64,000 nt of DNA from Agarophyton chilense (GCA_030374765.1 JARGXX010000080.1:1426001-1490000), one strand, 5' to 3'; positions 35,062 to 48,474 are shown, numbered from the stretch's first letter. A program made the numbers and translations. The notes: generated by a model from the sequence alone, not told the origin.

Positions 35062-38000
35062 TTATGGTCCCGTAGAGCGGGGTAAGAGCTTTCGCGTAGT
35101 ATTCTCGAGGTCTTCACTGTCCTTCGGTGGCTGGCACTGGTAAACAAGTTCCCCTTTCGCAAAGGTCGGTATGTTCCAAACGGTTTTGTGGAAGTTGGAC
35201 TTGCACCGCCGTTGGGCTTTGTTTAGTGCAGTTCTGGCCGATTGGAGAATACGGTCAATGCGTCGGCGCGAGTAGCGCTTCGCCTGGGTAGGAGTCATCC
35301 CTTCGGGTATGTCCTGGAGTACGATAGACTCCTGCAGGTCAACAGCGATCGGCTGCGGCGCTCTCGTTAGCATTAAGCCGAAAGGTGTTGTCCCCGTGGA
35401 AGCGTGCACCTGCGTGTTGTACGCATAAACCAGTGGCTCGACGTATTCGTCCCAGTCCAATTGGTGCTCCGACACGTACTGTGCCAATCGGTCCAGAAGG
35501 GTGCGGTTGAAGCGTTTGGCTTGGCCATTTGTCTGCGGATGGTACGCCGTGGTGGTCTTATGTTTGATTCCTAAGGTAGCACAAACGTGTGAGAAGAATT
35601 TGGATACAAACTAGCTGCCGTTATCCGTAAGGAGGTAGAGTGGCATGCCATATGGATACACCCAGGAGGACAAGAAGGCTGTGGCGACATCCGTGGCCGT
35701 TGTCTTTCCTAGGGGTAGGGCTCGAGTAAGTTTGGTAAACCTATCAGTTATAACCAAAACAAACAGTTTCCCATGGAACAACTTAGGCAAAAACCCAATT
35801 ATATCCATTGCGACAGCTTTCATTGGACCTGCGGCGGGGAAGTGCTTCAGTTTGGTCTGATGGTTGGCGCGAGACCCTCGTATCTGTGCACACGATGCAC
35901 AGTTCCGTGCGGTTCGCCATAGGTCCTGCGCCATTAGTGGCAAGTTGAAGAACTTCCTTAGATTCTGGTACATTCGTCGGCCTCCATCATGACCAGCCAA
36001 GCGGGGGAAACGGGCGAGGTATAGGAATCGCGCCCTTAGAGAAGTTGGTACTACCCGTTGAAGTGCGCCATCCAGCGGTGAGCGGCGACATAGTAGTCCA
36101 AATCGGTCATAGTCGAACAGGCATCCTGGGGTTCCTACAAATTGGGCTGTTTTCTTGCAGTATTCGTCTTCGACCTGCGCCTGTAGGAGTTCCTCAATAC
36201 TTATAGGGAGAACCTCTTTTTCCTCCGGGGTTATCGCATAAACCTGAGGTCGTGCCGAATTGGGCGGTACTGTCTCCCAGTCCAATAGATATACTTCGTT
36301 CTTCTTCACCTCAGGATCCTCCAATTGCACCTCACCCATAAGGTCATCTGTTTCCGTGTAGTTCTGAGGTCCATCATCTGTTAAAGTGGTGGGAATTAGG
36401 GCGTCCAATAGGGTGTTATCAGTTCCGTCGGTAATGATTCGCGACAGGGCATCTGCTTCCTTGTGCTTGATGCCTGGCCTATAGGTTCTCTCGTAGTCAT
36501 ATTCTGACAGCCTGAGGCGCCACCTAGCGAGGCGACTTTATGCATCGGTCATATTGAGTAGCCAGCGGAGTGAATCGTGGTCTGTCCTAATGGTGAGCCT
36601 AGTTCCCTCTAGGTACGGACGGAGTATCAATACGGACCATACGATGGCTAGACATTTCATTTCGGTAGTATAGTAGTTTCGCTCCCCGCTGGTGAGCGTT
36701 CTGCTCCAGTGTTCTATAGGTCGATAGTCTTTCGGTGACTCCTGTTCCTGTAGCAGTGCACATCCCACTTGGATATCAAAGGCATCTGTATCCAAGACAA
36801 AGGGCCTCTTGGATTATGGTAAAGCCAATATAGGTGGGTTCAGAAATTTGTCCTTTAGGGTCTAAAATGCCTCGTACTGGTCGTTGGTAAGTGCTTAGAA
36901 CTCCGAAGGTGTTCCCTTCTTCAGCATCGCGTTGAGAGGGGCCGAGATCTTTACAAACCCTTGGAGGAACCGTCGGAACACATTGCACAAGCCCACGAAG
37001 GATCGTAGTTCCGTGTGGGTCCTAGGAGGCTTAGCCTAGCGAATCGCATTTGTGTTCCGTGTTGCTACCTTTAGCTTTCCTAGAAGGACGATGTGACCGA
37101 GATAGTCGACTGGGCCCTGGAAAAAAGCGCATTTGCGGAATTTCAGTCTCACTCCAGCGTCCTGTAGGATTATTAGCACCTTCCTCATGTGGCGAAGGTG
37201 TTACTTTACGGTGCTTGAGAAGATTATATCGTCATCCAAATAGACCAGGGCGAACTTCCATTTGACCCTGGACAGTATGATGTCAATTAACGGTTGGAAA
37301 GTGGCTGGTGCAATCTTTAAATCAAAGGAAATACGAGTAAATCTGAACAGACTTTCATGGGCGGCAAAGATTTCCAGCGCTCTCGCATCTCCGGTCAAAA
37401 AGATTTGCCAGTATCCTGAGTTATCGTCCAGTGTGGTAAATAAGACAGCTTCGCCTAAGGAATACAGAGAGTCACACATGCGAGGTATGGAGTATGAGTC
37501 TTTCTTGGTTACTGCGTTCAGCTTCCTGTAGTCTACAAAGAACCTGACGGAGCCATCTTTCTTCGCAACGAGGACAAAGGGACTTTCCCATTCGGATTGG
37601 TTTGGAGGCGCCGGCTCTATGACTTGAGCTCTGCGCATCTTTCCCATCTGGTCGGCGACAATTTCCCTACACTTAAGGCCTTTACGGTATGGGTGCTGGA
37701 ACTGTGGTCTAGCATCATCCAGAATGCCAATGAGATGTATAGTGGCTCTAATTGTGCCCAATCTACCTGACGACATGGCCTGGTATTCCCTGAGGAGATC
37801 AAGTATCTGGGGCCTATACAATTCGAATTCTTCGCCGATGGCGACCGTCCCCTTCCAAGAGTTGACGTCCTCGTCGGGAGTGGGCGTCGCAAGCTTATCC
37901 ATTAGGGCTTTTATAATGGCCACGGGTGCGAGTGGAGTAATACCAATCACTGTACCTTTAGGTAACCGCACGGGTTCATCTCGGAAGTTGCTGATTGTGA

Positions 38001-38834
38001 CCAAAAAGGACCTGGTGGGGTGGATTTCCATTACGCCATTGGCCATAAAGGGAAGGTGCTTCAGAACCGGTTTTGGGTGGTTCTGAATCGTCACGAGACC
38101 TGAGAACTAGGAATAGATCCACACAGCGATTTGGGTCATGGGGAGTATCGTTATGGCCTTTGACAGACGAAGCTTATGGGAATTAGTGTTTTCGGAGACA
38201 ACCGCTCGTTCGCGGTTCGCTTCTGGCCCTGGGGCAGAACGAGTTATTGAGATGGAAGATGTACGGTAGAACGCGACTTTCCTAAGGCCTGGATAAACGG
38301 CCTTAATGTATCGGTCGAGAAAGGAGATCCCTTGGATTGCCTCAGCGCCCAAGTTAGGACATACAAGGAACCACGTGCAGGCTTTGAATTTTCCTAACTG
38401 GAGGTCAAGTGGTACTATCCCTTTAATCTCCAATGGCCTACCTGATGCATCGGTAATCTTTAGGGTCTTCCTTGCCTGAACCAAATCCTGCCACCCCAGT
38501 GGGATCAGCTTAGGATGGACGAAGTTGGGACCAGCGCCCGTGTCCCATACAGCTGTAGTCACTTGAGAGTGGCTGGAACGGAGTCCTACGGTTACTCGAA
38601 CTTTATAGTTCTCTTTCATGAGGATACAGAAGGGGTCGTTACTGTGTTCCAATTGTGGATCATCTTGAGTGGTCCATTGTCGGTGGTTTGTATTGGGAGG
38701 TGAGTAGCTCTTTGGCTCATGACCGTCCAATTGGTTGAGGCAGGGGCTGAAAGAGGGAAGATTTGCCTCGAGTCGTCCGTCGAGAAGTTTTCCGATGGGG
38801 TTTCCGTTTCTTCCTGAGGATAGGGTTCTTCCAC
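35062..38834 (-). pseudogene. Family A pol region (copy A3)
   Basis: Minus-strand order: protease near 38600-38300 (AVWDTGAGPNFVHPK), reverse transcriptase near 37700-37200 (VALVAKKDGS-type entry and YLDDDIIFS), RNase H near 36800-36540, zinc-binding and integrase core 36300-35600, and integrase C-terminal region to 35062. Domain order and sequence parallel A2. Broken. Confidence 0.88.
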
Positions 38835-38867
38835 GGAGTCGTCCGTAGTATCTACAATGACGTGGAC

Positions 38868-41083
38868 CTATGGGGCTTTGATCGGAGTATCCGGAGGCGT
38901 GGCAAAGCGTGAGCTTTCAAGGGTCCCGGTGGCTCGTGGCTGTGACCTGTTATACATTTCATCGGATCTCGGCACCCGGTAATTATCTTCCCTTAGGGCT
39001 AGGAGGGTTTTACGTGCGTCTTCAGGCAGATACCTCGTACACTCACAAGTGTGGGTCACGGAAAGGCAGAGGAAGCAAGCCCTTGGGGAGCGAACAAACA
39101 CGTCCTTGCGGGGCGGGAAGGTAGAGTACTTGGGTGCGGGTGGTCCAGTGGTCGCTGTAGTTCCCTGGGAGGTATATGATGGGGGTCCGGAGGGAGGAGC
39201 ACTGAAATTGACCGCGAGGACATCTCCCGAATCGGCGTGAATGAGTGAAGCATCCATGTCCGACTCCGTGGAGCTAACCAAATGGGCTTGGTTGGGTTTA
39301 CGCAATGGAGTTGCGTGTCCTCTGGTTATATCAGCGTTGCGCCTGGAGGTCCTGTAGATTTTGCCATAACCCTCGGCGTAGATAACGAGCCTTCGGAAGG
39401 AGTATTGTGGGTTTTCCGTGTGGTAATTGCGGACATCTGCCCGAATACAAGGAAATCATCCTGTGGTGACGTGAGGTTTGAGCCGTCCTTCGGAGAATAC
39501 GCTTCCGCACCGGTAAGCCTTCTTCCATAGGTCGCCTGCGAATGCCGATTCGGTCATGTTGGAGCCCTGCCTAAAGGAGATCACTTTCTGGTGGGCATAC
39601 ATTATGAAGTCATCCGTGGCGTAGGTTTCCAAGAGGTAATGAACAACCTGAGGGTATGACTTGAGGAGCTCACGGTCTTGAGTATCCACGAGGTCAGTTT
39701 TGCCAGATATCTTCGAAACCACTCGGTCACGCGCCTGTTCTGTAAGAAACAATTGGAAAAGGTACAGAGCGGCGCCCTCGTGGACACCGTTTTGATCACA
39801 GGCCGTACGGAACAAACTGAGAAACCTAAGGAAAGAAATTGGACCGGAACCCGAGAACTTGTCCGTAAAGGTTAGTTGCATCCGTTTGGCCCATTCGGCG
39901 ACTCTGCGAGCCACCGAAACAGAATATTTGGGGACCTGTCGCCCAGCCGGTAATTCCGATAGTCTAGAACATTAAGGAAAAGCTCGTTAGTGTTTTTCGA
40001 TGGTATGGGGTCTCGAACGGCAGCCTCATCCACTTCCGAGTCTGTTGTTTCGGTCGAGGCCGATTTGGAATCACTCGTGTCCGAATGGTTTCTTCTTTTA
40101 CTCCTTCTGTTTTTCTTTCTCCTACGGTTGCTTCTTTTCTTTCCAGCGGGATAGGGACCTAAAGGATCGATCTCTCTCTCAGATCCGATGGAGCCCTGAG
40201 GTCGCTGTAACTGATATTGTCCTTTGTGAAGGGCAATCTGTCTCTCTTCTAGACGCGGAGCTTCTCTTCTGCTCCTCGCTTGTCCCTCCCATGGATTTTC
40301 CTGATGGGCAACCTGTCTATCATCTAGACGCCAAGCTTCTCTTCTGCTCCTTGATTGTCCCACCATGGGGATTTCCTGATGGTATTCCCGGAAAGGGGCG
40401 GATAATCCCGCCGCTCTTAAGGGTTCGGTAGGGGCTTGCAATATGGAGACCGGAGGGTTAAGTTGTGGTGGAGAGGTACTAGGGACCAAATGGTTTAATT
40501 GGCAGGTGACTGCTTCTTGAACGGCCTGAATGAGGGAGTTTAAGAATAGCTCAGACTCAATGACCTTCGGGACAATTCGCGTAACGAGGTAATCCGTATG
40601 GTCAGCGATCGCCGTGGAGAGTCGCATGTCCACTACGGAATCCACATGGGCTGAGCAGAGCTCACGGAGACGGGGTCAGAGAAGGTCTGCAAGTCCGGCG
40701 GGCATATTTTCTCGAATTCCTTCGGTCTGGGGGGTTTCTCTTTGAGGTGTCCCTGGCCTAGAGGTGGCCCTGGTGAGGCGTTCTCGTAAACGCGCTGCCA
40801 CCGTGGCTTCTCGGCGAATCCTTTCAGGGCTATCCAGTGTAGTCAGTACTTCTTACGGATGGTTCCCCGTGCTCCTGCGGTCACTAGCGGTATCAACCTG
40901 AGGGTCAGGCGACACCGCCGGCGTTGTAGTCGCACTTCGTCTTGCCGTAGGAGTCCTATGGTCGGGTCGATTGGGTGTGTTTCCTGCATCCATAATGGCG
41001 GTTGCTTCTGTACTTCTGGTCCGTTGGGGAATTAAACCAATGGTCAGAATCCGGATAATTCTTCGTTCCAGTGGTCTGTTCAA
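38868..41083 (-). pseudogene. Family A gag region (copy A3)
   Basis: It starts near 41083 (MNRPLERRIIRILTIGLIPQ). It contains a helical segment around 40640-40540, the basic tract KKRSNRRRKKNRRSKRR near 40120, a capsid-like region 39910-39500, and a Cys-His cluster ACFLCLSVTHTCEC near 39060. Broken. Confidence 0.8.
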
Positions 41084-41118
41084 TTATTCTTTGAGGATTC
41101 TAAGTCGGGAGATCAAAA

Positions 41119-41564
41119 TGTAACGCAATGAGTGGTGGTTCAGCGTACGGGTCTCGACGGGTGGTAGCGTGGTAGAGCGGGTCCTAAGGTTAGAATCCTT
41201 GACGGAGGCACTCCCAGAGTACTTGGTGCAATGGGCTGGAGGTTACTGTGGAGGTCTACAGGTTGGAGTTACGAAAACAATGGAATGAAGACCAATTGGT
41301 GGAACTAATATACCAAAGTGGGTTACTTAGTATCCTAGCGGTGCCTTCCTTACTCTAAGGGAGAAGCGTCACTCGAGCCATGTAAATAGTACTGGCGAGG
41401 CGCTGAGATCTCCCTGGCACTGTTATGCCAATCTATTACACTATTTAAAATAAATTAATATTCTACACGAGTCCACCTGTGGTCGACCCGTACACGTGTC
41501 ATCTGAAAGATCCTTCAGGGCCCGGCGGCTTACAGAGCTCAAAAGTTATCATCGCTCCTGCACA
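41119..41564 (-). repeat. 5' LTR of copy A3
   Basis: 446 bp. On the minus strand it begins TGTGCAGGAGCGATGATA at 41564 and ends GTTACA at 41119. It is clearly homologous to the A2 LTRs. Position 41565 is the boundary with older, non-gypsy sequence. Confidence 0.88.
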
Positions 41565-41570
41565 AGTTCC

Positions 41571-42206
41571 GAAAAAAGTGTCCGAGCTCTTTCACCGGTC
41601 ACAACCGAAGCACTCTCGAACGATTATCATAGCCGCCGGAGAACGAAACGTTTAATTGGCGTCTACGTCTACAAAGCCCTAGACGCATCACTTCATACGG
41701 CACTACGCTTTGTGTCCAGTGATGAATTAAACTGTTATGGTCGATTTGGAATACGATGCGGGGGGAGTGAAGTGATTATCGACGCCAGTGAAGCAAAGAG
41801 GCATGCTTCCGCTCTGAAAAAAGCTGATTGGTATTTTTCGGGATAATTTAACGGCAATGCTGAAGATTGAAAGGATGTATATTACGTAAAGGTGCTAAAG
41901 ATCTTGGTGTACAAGACACTAATTGGAGATAAATTCGAAATGGCTCTTTGTCAATGGGTATTTGGGCTTGAAGAGCTAAACTACGGGGTAGATATAAAAC
42001 AAGAAGGTCTGGAGAGGGCGTTTACGTCTACTGCTGTTGAGTATGTGGCAATCCTACTCAATCCCATCGGCGTTTTAGTGCACAGGGTTGGAGGACGCTT
42101 GAGAGTATATTTTTTGGATCCGCACCGAGGCATCAACAACCTTTTGAACGCTCATATTGCTCCTGACGGTATCAATCGCCGAATACGAGGCATGAACTTA
42201 TCGTGA
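41571..42206 (+). pseudogene. Unknown protein, single frame with two stops
   Basis: One plus-strand frame from about 41571 to 42206 is coding-like throughout (VYVYKALDASLHTALRFV, AVEYVAILLNPIGVLVHRVG, LRVYFLDPHRGINN) but is crossed by stops near 41846 and 41870. The A3 element is inserted immediately upstream, so the 5' part of the gene may have been displaced. No family is recognised. It could be a decayed host gene or a transposon protein. Confidence 0.4.
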
Positions 42207-42423
42207 AGGACTGAAAGGAGCGAAAAAAGAGGCCCCTTTCGTAAGTACGAAATAAACTGCGCTCCCATGAGAAGGGAAGCATAGTTGTTGGGGTCTTGAG
42301 TTCGGAAGAAAGGGTTCTTAGTACATGGACATTACAATGCAATAAATGGCAGATTGTAGATAGGTGAAGCTGTACACTTGTATAGAGTCAAGAGCTCTGT
42401 TTCAGCTTGTCATCTAAAACATT

Positions 42424-42860
42424 TTATAGCTGCTCTAATGGCCGTATGAAGGGTTCATCTGGAGTACATTCTCGAGTGTTTGACAGGATTTCGAGGCGTT
42501 CTAGATCAACTATGGAGTCTATAGTACACTTCAATTGGAGGATAAAAAAGCACGCTAATTGGTACAACTGTACTCCAGTTTTGGTACAAAATTGTTCCAG
42601 AAACACTCCAAACATGTGCTCTAATGTAACTCCAGTTTCTTTTCTAGGGTGCTTTGGAAAGTTTCTTCTTATAACTTCCGGACCAAAAAGATGAAATATC
42701 AGACCATCAGATGTAAAAAGGGTCTGGTACTTGTAAGAGTGTTTCCCAACATAATAATAAAAACATGCTGGTTTATTTCCTCCCACTCTTCCAGGGCAAC
42801 CCCTTTTTGTTGTTTTTCAACTAATCAAACGAACAGACCTGTCCAAAAAACCACCACGTC
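42424..42860 (-). pseudogene. PIF/Harbinger-like DDE transposase fragment
   Basis: The minus strand reads YVGKHSYKYQTLFTSDGLIFHLFGP, matching the pattern of DDE_Tnp_4 (Harbinger-type) transposases, where a K/H-rich strand is followed by a P/S-D-G-x-I-x-HLFGP strand and then a catalytic Asp. Downstream sequence is helical (LACFFILQLKCTIDSIVDLE). Only this segment is recognisable. No terminal inverted repeats were identified. A plain DNA-transposon remnant. Confidence 0.5.
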
Positions 42861-43298
42861 GTTCTCTTGCTGCGTACAGTAGTGCCCAATATGAAAGAAA
42901 CTGGTGTTGTAGTGTGATGGTTAAACTACCATTAGAATATTCAAACCTAGCTACTGGCTCCTTAAACATATCACTAGTATCTACACGCCCGGAGGACTGG
43001 CCTCCCATGAGACCAGCTTGGCCTCATATGAGGCCATTTCCATTTTCCAAAAAATTTGTAAAAAACGCTAGTTTCCATGCTGCAGCGGCGTATTCTATGT
43101 CCAAAGTAGAAAACATTTCCAATCATGTTCCACCTGCTTTAAACAAAATTCTTTCCACAATTTGTCGTATAGTGGCAGAAGACTTGACCTTTGAGGTTGT
43201 CGATATACAATACTGACCTTGTAGGTGATGGATGCGAGGGATCATCGGCCACGCAGCTCCGGGCGAGCTACCATCTAGGTGTTTTCAGCCACGTGTAG
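42861..43298. other. No gene recognised; contains a 16-bp palindrome
   Basis: A perfect palindrome GGCCTCATATGAGGCC lies at 43020-43035. Open frames here lack recognisable domains. Confidence 0.5.
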
Positions 43299-43682
43299 TG
43301 TTGACATGTACCTTCTGGTTGAGTGATTGTTAGTATTTGTAATTGTAATTATATTTATTTTAGTACAGTAGTGGAGTGGCCACCTGGCATTGTAGCCAGT
43401 GCTGGTCAGGTCTCTGACACTAGGTCAGAGACTGTGCCTTGCTGGCACCTCCCGGGTGATCTGGAGAGTACAGTCCACTGCATATAGCGAACTGCACCTC
43501 CCCCATCCTTATCTAATAAAGACAGACACCACTCGGGTCACGACTATACCTTTTGGTTCATTATTTCTCAACTACCACACAGGCTTTCCCGCGCGTCGAC
43601 GCGTGCCGTCTTTCACCTACACGGTATAGGCTAGTTGCCCCGCCGTTTGCCCCTGCGGGTTTTCACGGTGCCCTGTTACCAT
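43299..43682 (+). repeat. Possible solo LTR
   Basis: It begins TGTTGACATG, a common LTR start, and contains a 9-bp perfect hairpin (43410-43418 / 43424-43432), an AATAAA signal near 43515 and a CA near 43682. No second copy, target duplication or internal region was found, so the call is tentative. Confidence 0.3.
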
Positions 43683-44914
43683 TGAGGTTTATCACGTCTA
43701 CCTTCTAAGGTTGAACGTAACCACGCTTCCGAGACAAGACAGTAGCAGACCCCAGAGGTGATTGTACGACACAGTTTTCTTCAGGAACACGACTTCACTG
43801 GTTTAACGACCACTTGGAGACTGATAAACATTGGGTTCAATCCTCGCTGAGTTCAGTGAAACTCGAAAACTCCTACCGGGGCTCCACTAATTCTAAAATT
43901 TAATATGGTCTAAGGACGCATTTGCATCCTCTTCAATAGCAGACAGAATAAGGTGAGATGTGCCAAAAGGGATAGTTTTGTCAGAGACCATAATATATCT
44001 AGCAATTTGAATGACCCGGACGGAATTAGTAGGGGATTAAGGTAATTTGAAGTTTTGTTTTATATTTTTGAAAAGTGCGACTAGAAAAGCCAAAAAACGC
44101 ATGTTCACACAGGGACATCAATGTTGTGAAATATATGTTGTTCGAAATATGGTGAATGACACGAAGATTATCTATATAAAAATCACGACCGGTTTCACTT
44201 TGACATATTTGAACATCTATGTCATTGTAGTTTTTACATTCTGAACAAACAAGTTTATATTTGTAATTGTTTTTGCAGGCTTTGTATTGTTCTTGATATG
44301 TTTGAGACGTTAAAGAACTATCTAACTTTCTTCATTTTCGATTTGTTTCCATTAAATGAATGCCGGTACCAGCCATATATGGGTTCTGTATTTTATCTTC
44401 CTCCTTACATTTGCTTTTCATAGTTCGAATAGCATCCCAGTTGTTATTTGTTCATTAGTCTGCGAGAGTACATTAAAATTATGTCATGTAAGATTCAATG
44501 TGTTTCCGTATGCACCCTTGCACAGATTCCAAGCATCAGCCACGCATATTGCCAGCGAAAATGTATTCACTCTTAAATACCTTTCTTTCCCTTCAAACTT
44601 CTTTTCCATATTCAGATCATCTTGATGTGCGCTATTATGCCAATCAATTCTTTAAAAACAAGAATAATACTCTCAAACTTCTGGAATGGCAATAAAAAAC
44701 AGAAATTTCTTTGTTAATCCATCAGTTGTCCTCCATCTTTCACGAGAAAAGAGAGTTACTAGTTGGATACTGGTACAAGTGCTGATCAAATATATCCTCT
44801 CACGATCTACCCAAAGAACAGAAATCATCTTTCGATTTAATTCTAGCAGTTTCGAGACTATTAACACGTGCTGGTCTCGTACGGTCATCGTTATTTCGGA
44901 AAGATGTTTAATAA
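43683..44914. other. AT-rich intergenic DNA
   Basis: Low GC, with short open frames lacking domains. Nothing supportable. Confidence 0.5.
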
Positions 44915-45840
44915 GATGTGGAGCAAAACCCGGAGACGGGAAGTGCTCTCAAGGTGTTCGAAGCCTTGCTCCCTGGGGGAGGCATACTCAGAGACAGAGC
45001 CCTCCGTTCCACCCGTAGTGTGGGGTGTAACTCCCACGGGGGATTCCGGCAGTACCGACGGAGGTAAGGGGTAGAAACCGTTGGATCGGGAATGGGTATG
45101 GGTATCCCAAAGAATGGGGGAAAATCCGGCGAAGAGGAAGAACGGGGCGAGGGTCGGGCACTAACAGGCACCGGACCCGAGAACCAGAAAATGGGCGAAA
45201 CAACAAAAGAAACCCAATACAGGGGCGAAAACCTGTCCTCGAAAGGAAACACAAAAAGCACGCAACAAGTAAGCAGAACCCCCACGGGGTATCGTGCACG
45301 CAGGTCGTCTGAGCGGTCCCAAGGGGGTTGTTGCACGGAACCCAAACGTGGGCACTCTCCAAGTAGAGTCGTGTCCCTACGCAGGCGTTGCTAACCAGAG
45401 CCCGTTCCGGGTTGTAAGGCCGAAACGATGGCGACGAAGAACCTCTAAAGGTATCGAAGACCAACCTTGGTTGTCATTTACTCTGAGCTCGGACTGTCAG
45501 ATCTCGCCTCCCTAAGTAGGGCCCACTAACTAAACTCTACAGTAGTGCACACCTGCTCAGGGCCATACACGTGGAGATCCCGCTGCCAGGGCCCAAAAGT
45601 CCAACGTTCTACAAATATCCGAAAATCGGTGCCAAAATTAAGCCACGTGTATCACGGAGCCAATCCAACCATGGGCCATCCGAATTTTCCCTTATAGGCG
45701 AAATATAACCGGAAAACAGTGCCACCTCAGCACACCTTAGAAGGGATCATAATCATAACCCTCGGAGGGTTCAATACTCATTCTATGAGTTGCATCTTCA
45801 AGTATCCCCTGACTGGGCGTTGCTCTACATAAGAAACCTT
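44915..45840. other. GC-rich block of unknown origin
   Basis: Sharp GC-rich island inside AT-rich DNA. The plus strand is purine-rich (short frames rich in Gly, Glu, Lys, Arg and Ser). The minus strand gives a 145-codon frame rich in Pro and Phe that is probably a mirror of that composition. No LTR pair, inverted repeats or domains were seen. It is likely a non-autonomous or truncated repeat. Confidence 0.35.
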
Positions 45841-48474
45841 TCGGTGGCTGTTATTAAAACCCCAATAAATCAAATTCTCTTTTTTAATAGTTCTTTGGCT
45901 ATTTCAAGACATGAAAAATATGAATCGGGACAAACAATTTGGTTAGTTGCGAATCAACTTTCAACCACACTCATTAAAACAGCTGTTTTATGCCCATGTT
46001 TTGATTCAAACCGCTGGTCATCTAGTTGCGTAGCTCTTCTTATGATTCCTATTTTCAAAAAAATTCCATTTCTTTTACAACGCACTGTTTTTAATTAAAA
46101 CCCATTTTCAGGTTTCCTATCCAGAGCAGTGTAGTGTGAAAGTCAAATTTCAATCCAGGTTCCACCAATTCTACATCAACGTGAAATACTTTCATCCATA
46201 AAAAAAGTGTGTTTCGGAGTTACGGAAGCTTTCCGATGGCTATTTATAGTTTTCAAAAAGTCGAAAAAGCATTACCAGCTATATTGTTCTGAATTTTGAT
46301 CGTTTTCATAGCCGCTGAAAACGATACATTGCCATAAACGTTATAAATGATTGCGTGTCATGATCTTTTCGAGCTGCGGATAGTCAATATACTTAGAAAA
46401 AATGTCTTCAGACCAAAGCGATCTTCTAGTTGAAAATTCAAAGCGGTTCATTAACACTATAAAACCGAAAAACTACAAAATTGCACCTCCTCTACTCTGC
46501 TTTAAGATTTTTCCTCCCAGTCGAGAGTTTGTAGATCGAACTATTTTTTTCAAATGAGCTACAGAAAACATCCCCATGTTTAAATCATGTACAGAGAGAG
46601 TCCCAAGGATGCATAAATGGAAAAGATAAAATTTAAAACAGGTTCCGTGACTTTCCATTTATGCATTTGTTCTGGATCATTTGGAGCCAAGGATACACTT
46701 TCCGTCGACTATTCGGTTCTGCAAACCTCCACAAAGCTGTCTTGCGTGTCACTGCTTGTCACAGTAGGAGGATTTCACGGATATATTGTGTGACATTCAC
46801 CTAAATCCGTGATAGTATGCTGCTCTTCGTTGTTCAAAACTGCGCTAGTAATAGCTGCACCATTTATCTCGATGTTCGACGTATTGGCTTCTTAAGCAGT
46901 TTTTTGAACCGTGGCATGATACCCAGGTTTCGACTTACAAAATTTGAAAGTGTAAACCTTTTTTGACCAATTATTTCGACGTTTATGGTGTTTAAAAAGT
47001 GTTTTCTATCATGTTTGATAATAAAGTTTACTTGTGTAACACTTCCGCTTACACATTTCGTCTACTACTGCATGTTGAAAAAGCTTTTACAGTCTACATC
47101 TGATATGACGTAACGTGCGCGATTTTTGACTCTGTTTTCCAATATACGTCAGAAAGCTATAGATGATGACATATTTAATAAATTATATTGGAGTACCGTG
47201 AAGATGATGGTATGTACCGGTTATAGACGATCTTTCGTGATCTTAGAGGTTGATGCCATGGAAGCAGAGAGTGTTGAAATTGTCTAGGCACAAAGATTTA
47301 AGGAACTTAAAACGTTTTCACAAATTATCGATGTTGTAATTCTGGCCACATATAAGACCAATGGGCCTCATATGAGGCTATTGGTCGTATAGACAGTAGC
47401 GTGTGTGTTCGAATCTTAAAGATAATTGTCATATCATGCAATTTTGTGCCGGCGAATAGCGTTTTATAATGATGCCGCACGCTGTGAGGGAGTAGCAGTT
47501 GTACCGGGTGTTCTAAGTGTGGCTGGTATTTTTACTGAACACGGCCGTGCTCTGCCAAATGTCGTGTTTCAAAAGCATAAGTCGTGAAAGCACTATTCTT
47601 CTGATAATGTGTTCAAATTGAAACATGTATAGTAAATGCGTTCTATTTGAAGCAAAAACATAATAATAGTTCTTTGCGCTTGATGCAAACGCTACCCATA
47701 TTTTTTGAATATCTTTTGTTTTGAATCGATGCTCTCAGCAACCAAAAATAACTGGGGTTCTCTTCGGAGACGTGCGAAGTCTATTCAATTGGACGGGCAT
47801 ATGACGCCCTTCCAACTGTATAGACGTTTTGGCGAACCATGTACTGTGAGTGGAGTTGGAAGCAGTTTGTTGTATCATCTGTGTCGAGCTGGAAACCTCA
47901 CAATGGCTCACACAAAGCGTACCATATGATAATATGGTTTTTGTAAAGTCCACTTGTCACTTTTTGTGTACGGAATTTCGTATTATACGTGGGAAGCGTG
48001 GCTACGAAATTTGGTACGAAAACTTAGCTGGCTTAAGTCCTCTATTGAGACTGTTTATATATTTTCAGAGCTCAAGAAAAAAGTGTTGTTTAACTAGAAA
48101 AGGGTTGAAACCCCTTAAGTTCTTATTTGGTCTTGAAAATGTTTTTCATGTTTTTATGATCTCTATAGTATGGATTCTGAGCTTCGCATTTTACGAATGT
48201 AGCTTTTGTGTTTTGTATTGTTTGAAGGGTTTTTGTTCGTGTAGAAGTTGATGTCGTACACGGTTTCCCGCATGCTGCGGCGAAAGAGTGAGATTTGGTA
48301 TCTTGTCGCTTCGGGATCACTCGTACAGCATCCTTTTCTTAAAAACTAGTAAGGCTAGTAGCATAAGCGACCGGCTCAAATTTAGCATCGCCAACACACT
48401 CCTCGTTTCGTACGAATATTGTCCTCGAACCTTAGTTGCAAAAGCAAACGCAAAACAAGAAACTAGTCAGCAAC
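45841..48474. other. AT-rich intergenic DNA, no gene recognised
   Basis: About 2.6 kb of low-GC sequence with short domain-free frames. One near-palindrome of 31 bases at 47356-47386 shares its core with 43020-43035. Confidence 0.5.

Larger units (their letters stand above)
34585..41564 (-). mobile_element. Ty3/gypsy family A, copy A3, main part
   Basis: On the minus strand: 5' LTR 41119-41564, primer-binding site adjacent at about 41100-41115, gag (about 41080-38870), and protease, RT, RNase H and integrase (about 38830-35060), ending in the pol tail at 34585 where A2 is inserted. It continues at 24390 on the other side of A2. It is broken, with roughly ten interruptions. It is older than A2, which it hosts. 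Confidence 0.92.

Noticed and set aside
43795-43865. tRNA-like segment with a GGTTCAATCC box and a 7-bp closing stem
   Set aside because: The distance from the putative T-loop to the closing stem does not fit a tRNA T-arm, and no anticodon arm is visible.
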